Source: Pseudoxanthomonas sp. SE1 (GTDB lineage: Bacteria; Pseudomonadota; Gammaproteobacteria; Xanthomonadales; Xanthomonadaceae). Taken from it: a stretch of DNA of 64,000 nucleotides. Positions 57,027 through 64,000 of the stretch are shown piece by piece; the stretch's first letter is position 1; the number at the start of each line of letters is the position of its first letter. Location: the NCBI RefSeq assembly GCF_029542205.1, contig NZ_CP113783.1:2285001-2349000 (forward strand). Reading direction: 5' to 3'. The notes under the pieces were generated by a model, which was given only the letters and a program-made list of their open reading frames with translations, was not told where the DNA came from and ran no database searches. A program made the position numbers and the translations under genes.

Positions 57027-57091
57027 GTGGGAGCGACGTAAGTCGCGAAGATTTACCGGTAACGCTTCATCGCGACTTACGTCGCTCCCAC
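57027..57091. repeat. REP-like inverted pair, family B
   Basis: GTGGGAGCGACGTAAGTCGC and its reverse complement GCGACTTACGTCGCTCCCAC, separated by about 20 bases, in the serC-pheA gap. The stem arms match exactly over at least 20 bases. Confidence 0.92.
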
Positions 57092-57111
57092 ACCGGATCG
57101 AGAGGGATGCT

Positions 57112-58197
57112 TCATCCGTTGCGCTGCTGGAAATCGCGCATGAAATCGACCAGCGCCTGCGCACCTTCCACCGGCAGCGCGTTGTACAGGGACGCTCGGA
57201 TGCCGCCGACCGCCTTGTGCCCTTTCAGCGCCAGCAGGCCGGCTGCCTTGGATTCGGCCACGAAGCGGGAGGTCAGCGTCTCGTCGGGCAGGAAGAAGGG
57301 GATGTTCATCCGCGAGCGCACGGCCGGCGCCACGTCATTGCGGTAGAAGCCGCCCGACGCATCGATGGCGCCATAGACCAGCGACGACTTCATGGCGTTG
57401 CGGCGCGCGAATTCGGCCACGCCGCCTTCGGCCAGCATCCACTTGAACACCAGCCCGGCCAGGTACCAGTTCCAGGTCGGCGGCGTGTTGAGCATGGAGT
57501 CGCGTTCGGCATGCGAGCGGTAGTCGAAGATGTCGGCCCGCGGCTGCCCGCTGCGTTGGAACAGGTCCTTGCGGATGATGACCACCGCAACGCCCACCGG
57601 GCCCAGGTTCTTCTGCGCACCGGCATAGATCACCCCGTACTTCGACACATCCAGCGGCTCGGAGGCGATCGACGAGCTGAAGTCGGCGAACAGCGGGACT
57701 GCGCCCACGTCCGGCGTATCGCGGAACTCGACGCCGTGGATGGTTTCATTGGCGGTGATGTGCACGTAGGCGGCGCCGGGTGTGAGCTTCCAGCTGTCGC
57801 GCGGCGGGATGTTGTGGAAGCCGCCGGCCTCGCCATCGGCCGCGATGTTGACGGTGCAGTACGGCCTGGCCTGCTTGATCGCGGTCTTGCCCCAGTGACC
57901 GGTCACCACATAGTCGACCACCTGGCCGGGGGCGGCGAAGTTCAGCGCCAGCAATGCCTGGTGGGTGGTGGCGCCACCGGACAGGAACAGCACGGCATAG
58001 TCGTCCGGGATGCCGACCAGAGCGCGCAGGTCGGCTTCGGCCTGCGCGGCCACCGCGATGAAATCCTGGCTGCGATGGCTGATTTCCACGATGGACGCGC
58101 CGATGCCGTTCCAGTCGAGCATCTCGGCCTGGGCCTGCCGCAGTACCGACTCGGGCAACGTGGCGGGACCGGCACTGAAGTTGAACGCGCGCGTCAT
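57112..58197 (-). CDS. serC: Phosphoserine aminotransferase
   Basis: A 361-residue PLP enzyme of serine (and pyridoxine) synthesis. N-terminus [19 protein letters not shown] is diagnostic. The PLP lysine is in [12 protein letters not shown] near residue 200, and the C-terminus [20 protein letters not shown] is also typical. Start ATG 58197 is clear from family N-termini. It heads the serC-pheA-aroA cluster and is divergent from msrP. Confidence 0.96.
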   Translation of the reverse strand: MTRAFNFSAGPATLPESVLRQAQAEMLDWNGIGASIVEISHRSQDFIAVAAQAEADLRALVGIPDDYAVLFLSGGATTHQALLALNFAAPGQVVDYVVTGHWGKTAIKQARPYCTVNIAADGEAGGFHNIPPRDSWKLTPGAAYVHITANETIHGVEFRDTPDVGAVPLFADFSSSIASEPLDVSKYGVIYAGAQKNLGPVGVAVVIIRKDLFQRSGQPRADIFDYRSHAERDSMLNTPPTWNWYLAGLVFKWMLAEGGVAEFARRNAMKSSLVYGAIDASGGFYRNDVAPAVRSRMNIPFFLPDETLTSRFVAESKAAGLLALKGHKAVGGIRASLYNALPVEGAQALVDFMRDFQQRNG

Positions 58198-58402
58198 GGG
58201 GCACCTGGAAGAATGAACGGCTAGTATGCCGCAGCGCATCCGTTGCAGGGGCAACCATGCGGACGTTGGGGCATGAAATGCGGACGGACTGCATCCCGCA
58301 CCCGGTCGTGGACGTATAGGCTTGCGACAGGTCGTGCGCGAGCCGGGAATTTTCCCGCCGTACAGACGTCCAACAACCTCTGCAACGTTCCGGAGCTCCC
58401 CC

Positions 58403-59371
<969 letters not shown>

Positions 59372-59565
59372 AGGCAAGGTCCGGAAACCTCGTCTTCAGG
59401 CTCTGCGTGGGTCGCGCACCCGGGTTCCGCGGGCGGTGAACGTGTCGAACCATCCCATGCGCAGATGCGTCACTGGTGAGCTCGAACGCCGGAGCCCATG
59501 CGTTCGATGCTCACGCGTTCCCACCTGAGGCCACCACCTCCTTCCCGACACCGACCCCACCACGC

Positions 59566-60195
59566 ATGCCCAAGACGTCCCCGCGCATCATCGCCGCCAA
59601 GATCCTGGTCCACGCCCTCGCGCTCACCCCGCTGGCGCTCCTGGCCTGGCAGTTCCACGACGTCTGGCGCAACGGCAGCGACGCACTGGGTGCGGACCCG
59701 GTGGCCGAGATCGAACACCGCACGGGACTGTGGGCGCTGCGCCTGCTGATGGTCGCGCTGGCCGTCACGCCGCTGCGCCAGCTGACCGGACAGTCCGCCT
59801 TGCTGCGCTTCCGGCGGATGCTCGGCCTGTACGCGTTCTTCTACGCCACGCTGCACCTGGCGGTGTACCTGGGCCTGGACCTGCGCGGCTACTGGACCCA
59901 GATCTTCGAGGACATCGTCAAACGTCCCTACATCACCGTCGGCTTCACCGCCTGGCTGCTGCTGGTGCCGTTGGCCGTCACGTCGACGCTGGGATGGATG
60001 CGCCGTCTCGGCCGTCGCTGGGGCCAACTGCACAAGCTCGTATATGCCATCGGCGTGCTGGCCGTGCTGCATTTCTGGTGGCTGGTGAAATCCGACATCC
60101 GCGAGCCGTTGCTGTACGCGGCCATCCTCGCCGCCCTGCTGGGCTGGCGCGCGTGGAAGCGGTTCAGCCCGCGCCGAACAGCAGCAGTGCGCTGA
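59566..60195 (+). CDS. msrQ: MsrQ haem-binding membrane subunit (YedZ)
   Basis: A 209-residue protein with about six helices, donating electrons from the quinone pool to MsrP. Haem-ligand histidines are probably in FYATLHLAVYLGLDL and WGQLHKLVYAIGVLAVLHFWW. RMLGLYAFFYATLH and KRPYITVGFTAWLLL are family hallmarks. The start at 59566 gives the normal length; a frame upstream to 59476 lacks coding character. The last 32 bases overlap the convergent FHA gene. Confidence 0.92.
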   Translation: MPKTSPRIIAAKILVHALALTPLALLAWQFHDVWRNGSDALGADPVAEIEHRTGLWALRLLMVALAVTPLRQLTGQSALLRFRRMLGLYAFFYATLHLAVYLGLDLRGYWTQIFEDIVKRPYITVGFTAWLLLVPLAVTSTLGWMRRLGRRWGQLHKLVYAIGVLAVLHFWWLVKSDIREPLLYAAILAALLGWRAWKRFSPRRTAAVR

Positions 60196-60967
60196 GCGCG
60201 CCTGCCATCAACAGCGCCGCGAGCAGCAGCCAGGGCCAACGCAACACCGATGACGAAGATGGTGTCGCGGCTTCAGAGGAAGCCGGCAACGCGCCCGTCT
60301 CGCCCATCAGCGCAGGCTCGTCCACGGTCGCGCTGGGTGCCCACGGCACTTCCAGGACGAAACGATGCTGGGCATCGAAGACGATCTGGTCGCCGGCCAC
60401 GAGCAGTGCATCGCGCACCGCCACACCATTCACCCGGGTGCCGTCGGCGGATCCGAGGTCGCGCAGAAGGACGCGTTCACCACGCAGCTCCAGCCGCGCG
60501 TGCCGCTCGGCGAATGCCGGATCGTCGACGCGGATATGGGCATCGCGCGCACGCCCGACCACACGCGGCTGCTCCAGCGAAATGCTCTTGCCGTGGTATT
60601 TGCCCCCCAGGCCCCGCAGCACCACGCGGACATCGCCCTGGCCGGCGTCGCTTTCCCGGAGATCGGCAGCGGATTGGTAGCCCGACTGCAGCAGCAGTTC
60701 CACGCCTTCCACGTACACCGCATCGCCGGGCCGCAGTACCGCCATGCGCTTCACCGGACGGCCGTTGATGTGCACACCCCGCATGCCGTTGGCCACCTGC
60801 AGCCAGAGGCCGCGCCGGTCCACGCATATCTGCGCGAGCAGTGCACCCTGCGGCGAATCCCCGACACCCACGGTACCTGCCGCTTCACGCACGATGCGAT
60901 GCACGCCGGTGGTCAGCGGCCGGTCGGGCGAAGGGCGGTTTGCGAAGTGAAGTCTGAGGTTCTGCAC
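60164..60967 (-). CDS. FHA-domain membrane protein
   Basis: A 267-residue protein with two forkhead-associated units: an N-terminal one (LWLQVANGMRGVHINGRPVK, about 50-100) that lacks the usual GR...SR...N core, and a complete one (RVVGRARDAHIRVDD, FAERHARLEL, DLGSADGTRVNGV, about 140-200). A single membrane helix closes the protein (LRWPWLLLAALLMAGALSALL). FHA domains bind phosphothreonine peptides, so it may report Ser/Thr phosphorylation or act in a secretion/regulatory complex; no kinase is nearby. GTG 60967 (QNLRLHFANRP) is preferred over longer frames that run into the divergent gene. Confidence 0.8.
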   Translation of the reverse strand: MQNLRLHFANRPSPDRPLTTGVHRIVREAAGTVGVGDSPQGALLAQICVDRRGLWLQVANGMRGVHINGRPVKRMAVLRPGDAVYVEGVELLLQSGYQSAADLRESDAGQGDVRVVLRGLGGKYHGKSISLEQPRVVGRARDAHIRVDDPAFAERHARLELRGERVLLRDLGSADGTRVNGVAVRDALLVAGDQIVFDAQHRFVLEVPWAPSATVDEPALMGETGALPASSEAATPSSSSVLRWPWLLLAALLMAGALSALLLFGAG

Positions 60968-61065
60968 GCCCCGGGAGCCTATCAGGTTGAGGCCGATCCG
61001 GCAGCCCCGGCTTGGCATATGCCGCCACGCTGCGCAGAATAGCGCCGCACAAAGGGAGCCCCCGC

Positions 61066-61341
61066 ATGGCCAGCATCGACATCCACCATCCGCATTCCAA
61101 ATCGCCCAAGCAGGCACGCAAGGCGGTCGAAGACGTGGCGAAGAAACTGTCCGAGCGCTTCGACATGGACTACGGCTGGGACGGCGATACGCTGAACTTC
61201 AGCCGTTCGGGCGTGGAAGGAAGCATCGCCCTGTTCGCCGACACGCTGCGCGTCACCGCCAACCTCGGCTTCCTGCTGTCGGCCATGAAAGGTCCGATCG
61301 AGGCCGAGATCCGCCGGGTCCTCAGCGACAAGTTCGACTGA
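61066..61341 (+). CDS. Polyhydroxyalkanoic acid system family protein
   Basis: A 91-residue protein: ASIDIHHPHSKSPKQARKAVEDVAKKL, then DYGWDGDTLNFSRSGVEGSIAL and LLSAMKGPIEAEIRRVLSDKF. This matches the small PHA-system family often encoded near phasins and PHA genes; function in granule assembly or PHA turnover is assumed, not shown. GGGAG precedes the ATG. It ends three bases from a convergent gene. Confidence 0.82.
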   Translation: MASIDIHHPHSKSPKQARKAVEDVAKKLSERFDMDYGWDGDTLNFSRSGVEGSIALFADTLRVTANLGFLLSAMKGPIEAEIRRVLSDKFD

Positions 61342-61344
61342 ACG

Positions 61345-62070
61345 TCAGTCGCGGAACGGATCGGGTTCGTCCTCGTACAGGCGCTGCGACACGGCGCGCT
61401 CCGCCCGCTCGATGTCGCGCACGAAGGCCTTGCCATCGCCCAGGGCAGCGAAGGCCGCGAAGCCCCGCTCCAGGAATCCCTGGAGCTCACCCAGCCCGGT
61501 CGCCTTTGCCGGCCCGCGCGACAGTTTGAGCAGCGTGGCCACGCCGGGGGTCTTCACCGCCCGCGCGAGGCCCACGCCCACCTCGGCGATCAGGTCGATC
61601 TGGTGCCCGCGCAAGCGCGGCAGTCCCACCTCACGATAAACACGCCCATAAAGCCCGGCGTCCAGCTTGCGGCGATTCGGCGCCAGCCGATGCAGCGCTT
61701 CAGCCATGCGCATGTCCAGCGCATGCGTCAGCACACCCAGCTCGATCCCGTGCGCCACGGTGTCCAGCACGGCGCCGGGCAGCAGGCGCTGCATCATCGG
61801 CATCACTTTGGCGACATTGGCGTCGCGCTTGCTGAAATCGTGGTCACCATAGACATCGGTCAGGAAGAACATCGCCGCCGCGCGCCGCTTCGGGTCGTTC
61901 AGGAAGTGCTCGAAGCTGGTCTCCAGCCGCGCCGCCTGCCAGCGCCGCAGCTCCGGCAGCCAGCGCAGCCGGTTGCGGGGCTCCTGCACCGGATCATGCA
62001 GGGCCTGGTGCCAGGCCAAGCGCCTGCCCACGCGTTCGATCAAGGGATTTCCTGAGGCCATGCCGGCCAT
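61345..62070 (-). CDS. Conserved hypothetical protein
   Basis: A 241-residue helical protein without signal peptide. Strings FFLTDVYGDHDFSKRDANVAKVMPMMQRLLP and LTHALDMRMAEALHRLAP recur in Xanthomonadaceae proteins of unknown function; an FFLxDVYG motif with conserved Asp/His/Lys suggests a catalytic or binding role. Two starts are possible (62070, 62061). Divergent from the patatin gene (78 bases), so the two may share a promoter region. Confidence 0.75.
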   Translation of the reverse strand: MAGMASGNPLIERVGRRLAWHQALHDPVQEPRNRLRWLPELRRWQAARLETSFEHFLNDPKRRAAAMFFLTDVYGDHDFSKRDANVAKVMPMMQRLLPGAVLDTVAHGIELGVLTHALDMRMAEALHRLAPNRRKLDAGLYGRVYREVGLPRLRGHQIDLIAEVGVGLARAVKTPGVATLLKLSRGPAKATGLGELQGFLERGFAAFAALGDGKAFVRDIERAERAVSQRLYEDEPDPFRD

Positions 62071-62148
62071 GATCCGGGCCCGCTGCGGGCGCCGCAACCG
62101 GGCGGCGGGTCGGCTACACTCGGGCGGCAAGGTCACCACGGGTAGTAC

Positions 62149-63393
62149 ATGCTTTCGATCCACAGTGCGCGGCGGCGGGGCCACAACGGCAAGATCGGGC
62201 TGGCCATCGCCGGCGGCGGCCCCATCGGGGGCATGTACGAGCTGGGCGCACTGCGTGCCCTGGACGAAGCCCTCGACGGCCTGGACCTGACCCGGATGGA
62301 CTGCTACGTCGGGGTCAGTTCCGGCGCCTTCCTAGCTGCCGGGCTGGCCAACCGGATGGGCACGGCCGAGATGTGCCGCATCTTCATCACCGGCACCAGC
62401 GACGACGCCGAGTTCCGGCCCGAAACCTTCCTGCGCCCGAATGTCGGCGAGTACCTGCGCCGCGCGGCCAGCCTGCCCGGCCTGTATGCCGACTGGCTGT
62501 CGCGACTGGTACGCAATCCCCGCCGCGCGACGCGCTGGTCGGACCTGTTCCTGCGCTTCGGCGGCCTGGTGCCCACCGGCATCTTCGACAACGAGGAAGT
62601 CGAGCACTTCCTGCGCGACATCTTCAGCCGTCGCGGCCGCAGCAATGATTTCCGTACGCTCGATGCGGATCTCTTCGTGGTCGCGGTCGACCTCGACAGC
62701 GGCGAGGCGGTGCGCTTCGGCGAGGAAGGCTGGGACGACATCCCGATCTCACGCGCCGTGCAGGCCAGTTCCGCCCTGCCCGGGCTGTATCCGCCGGTGG
62801 AAATCGGTGGCCGCCATTTCCTCGACGGCGCCCTGCGCCGGACCATGCATGCGAGCACCGTGCTGGACCGCGGCATCGACCTGATGATCGGCATCAACCC
62901 GCTGGTACCTTTCGACGCCAACCAGGCCACCCCGCAGGCCGACGAAGCCGAACAGGTAGGCCTGGCCAGCGGCGGCCTGCCGGCCGTGCTGTCGCAGACC
63001 CTGCGCACGCTGCTGCAATCGCGCATGCAGATCGGCATGGAGAAGTATCCGCATCGGTACCCGGATATCGACCAGCTGGTGTTCGAGCCCAATTCGGACG
63101 ACAGCGAGTTGTTCTTCACCAACCTCTTCAGCTTCTCCTCTCGCCACCGCGTCTGCCAACTGGCCTACCGCAACACGCTGGCCGACCTGCGCAAGCGCGC
63201 ACCGGTGCTCAAGCCCATGCTGGCCGCGCACGGCATCCGCTACAACGAGGACATCGTCAACGACCGCCACCGCTCCATCCTCGACGGGTTGGACGTGACG
63301 CCGCGCATGACCGAAACCACCGCCCGCCTGCGGCGCGCCCTGGACGACGTGGACCAGATCGTGTCGCGGCATCGCGCAGCCCATCGCGGCTGA
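62149..63393 (+). CDS. Patatin-like phospholipase
   Basis: A 414-residue acyl hydrolase of the patatin family. The oxyanion loop is AIAGGGPIGGMYELGALR (residues 19-36), the nucleophile elbow GVSSGAF gives S57, and the Asp of the dyad is in HFLDGALRR near residue 225. No signal peptide, so it acts in the cytoplasm or on the inner face of membranes, or on PHA-granule lipid. Located between PHA-system genes, hinting at a role in PHA or lipid turnover; this is inference. Confidence 0.88.
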   Translation: MLSIHSARRRGHNGKIGLAIAGGGPIGGMYELGALRALDEALDGLDLTRMDCYVGVSSGAFLAAGLANRMGTAEMCRIFITGTSDDAEFRPETFLRPNVGEYLRRAASLPGLYADWLSRLVRNPRRATRWSDLFLRFGGLVPTGIFDNEEVEHFLRDIFSRRGRSNDFRTLDADLFVVAVDLDSGEAVRFGEEGWDDIPISRAVQASSALPGLYPPVEIGGRHFLDGALRRTMHASTVLDRGIDLMIGINPLVPFDANQATPQADEAEQVGLASGGLPAVLSQTLRTLLQSRMQIGMEKYPHRYPDIDQLVFEPNSDDSELFFTNLFSFSSRHRVCQLAYRNTLADLRKRAPVLKPMLAAHGIRYNEDIVNDRHRSILDGLDVTPRMTETTARLRRALDDVDQIVSRHRAAHRG

Positions 63394-63488
63394 TGCGCTC
63401 ACGGCCGCGTCACCGGCTGGTGTGAAAACTCTAGACAGCACGCCGATTCTGGAACGCAATCCCCCACCCCACTCCCTGATGGAACGCC

Positions 63489-64000
63489 ATGGCCACGCTG
63501 AAGAAATCCGCACGCAAGAAAACCGCTTCTGCATCCGCTTCCAAGAACGACAACCTGCAGGCCCAGGCCGAGCAGATGTCCAAGCGCCTGGGTGAATCCG
63601 CACAGCAGGTGTGGCTGGCTGGCGTGGGGGCTTTCGGGCGCGCGCAGGCCGAAGGCACCAAGTTGTTCGAAACCCTCGTGAAGGAAGGCCTGTCGCTGGA
63701 GCAGACCACGCGCAAGGTGGCGGGCGGCAAGGCCCAGGCCATGCGCGACGCGATGGAGACCACCGTCGGCCAGGCGCGCGAGCGCGCCTCGGATACCTGG
63801 GACCGCCTGGAGAAGGTGTTCGAAGAGCGCGTGCATCGCGCACTGCGCCGTCTCGAGGTGCCCAGCCGCGAGGATCTGTCCGCACTCATCGATCGTGTCG
63901 ACGCACTGAATGCGCAACTGCGCACGATGGGCGGTGCGCCGGCCGCCAAGCCGTCCCGTGCCAAGCGCAGCGCCAGGCCGGCCGTCAAAAAACCGGCGCC
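63489..64000 (+). CDS. Phasin (PhaF/PhaI-type granule-associated protein), truncated by window end
   Basis: At least 170 residues, open at the right edge. Lysine/alanine-rich start (MATLKKSARKKTASASASK), an amphipathic helical region AQQVWLAGVGAFGRAQAEGTKLFETLVKEG typical of the phasin family, RLEVPSREDLSALIDRVDALNAQL, and the beginning of a histone-H1-like AKPSRAKRSARPAVKKPA tail. PhaF-type phasins coat PHA granules and their basic tail binds DNA, helping granule segregation. The ATG at 63489 is clear; the C-terminus lies beyond the window. Confidence 0.87.
   Translation, partial: MATLKKSARKKTASASASKNDNLQAQAEQMSKRLGESAQQVWLAGVGAFGRAQAEGTKLFETLVKEGLSLEQTTRKVAGGKAQAMRDAMETTVGQARERASDTWDRLEKVFEERVHRALRRLEVPSREDLSALIDRVDALNAQLRTMGGAPAAKPSRAKRSARPAVKKPA

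Overview
The window is a 64-kb piece of a GC-rich gammaproteobacterial chromosome. Gene content and order point to the Xanthomonadaceae (Lysobacteraceae): serC-pheA-aroA, cmk-rpsA-ihfB-lapA-lapB, a fused glucosylglycerol-phosphate phosphatase/synthase, a C-minus L36 protein, and many GTAG-headed REP repeats with their RAYT transposase. Pseudoxanthomonas or Stenotrophomonas would fit; the genus cannot be fixed by eye. Coding density is high and most genes are housekeeping.

Layout. 1-1.4 kb: end of a beta-oxidation gene pair (thiolase). 1.4-11.4 kb, minus strand: cmk, rpsA, ihfB, lapA, lapB, a WecA-like sugar-phosphate transferase, a CapD-type sugar epimerase/dehydratase and galU (surface polysaccharide and LPS control), then a DadA-like oxidase and a CsaA-like protein. 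11.5-18.3 kb, plus strand: L36, an exported small protein, the agmatine-to-putrescine pair aguA/aguB split by a Tat-lipoprotein aldo/keto reductase and a nucleotide-transporter-like permease, then a GNAT and a TraB-like protein. 18.4-26.1 kb, minus: an RND efflux operon with one adaptor and two different permeases. 26.5-32 kb: two c-type cytochromes, a proline-rich membrane protein, nfuA, phhB, a TonB-like lipoprotein, a DUF1761 protein and rluC. 32.4-35.6 kb: rne, followed by five tandem ~98-bp repeats. 36-44.4 kb: a GacA-like regulator, an M28 peptidase, a PEP-mutase-like enzyme, a candidate structured RNA, ggpPS, and a LysR/DJ-1 pair. 44.4-48.4 kb is the accessory-looking part: a 42-bp minisatellite, a RAYT transposase between perfect inverted REPs, three poorly known genes, further REP pairs and tRNA-Ser(UGA). 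48.5-51 kb: LysR/azoR and alkD. 51.2-58.2 kb: serS, two TonB-like genes, aroA, pheA, serC. 58.4-64 kb: the methionine sulfoxide repair pair msrPQ, an FHA protein, a PHA-system protein, a patatin and the start of a phasin gene cut by the window end.

How it works together. Three blocks read as functional units: envelope polysaccharide (galU, epimerase, WecA-like, LapA/LapB), amino-acid synthesis (serC-pheA-aroA) and PHA-granule/lipid functions at the right edge. The most unusual sequence is non-coding: at least five repeat families in 64 kb, one of which has its likely mobilising enzyme in the window, and a terminator-bounded structured RNA candidate at 39.5-39.7 kb. I saw no prophage, integrase, classical IS, CRISPR array or origin.
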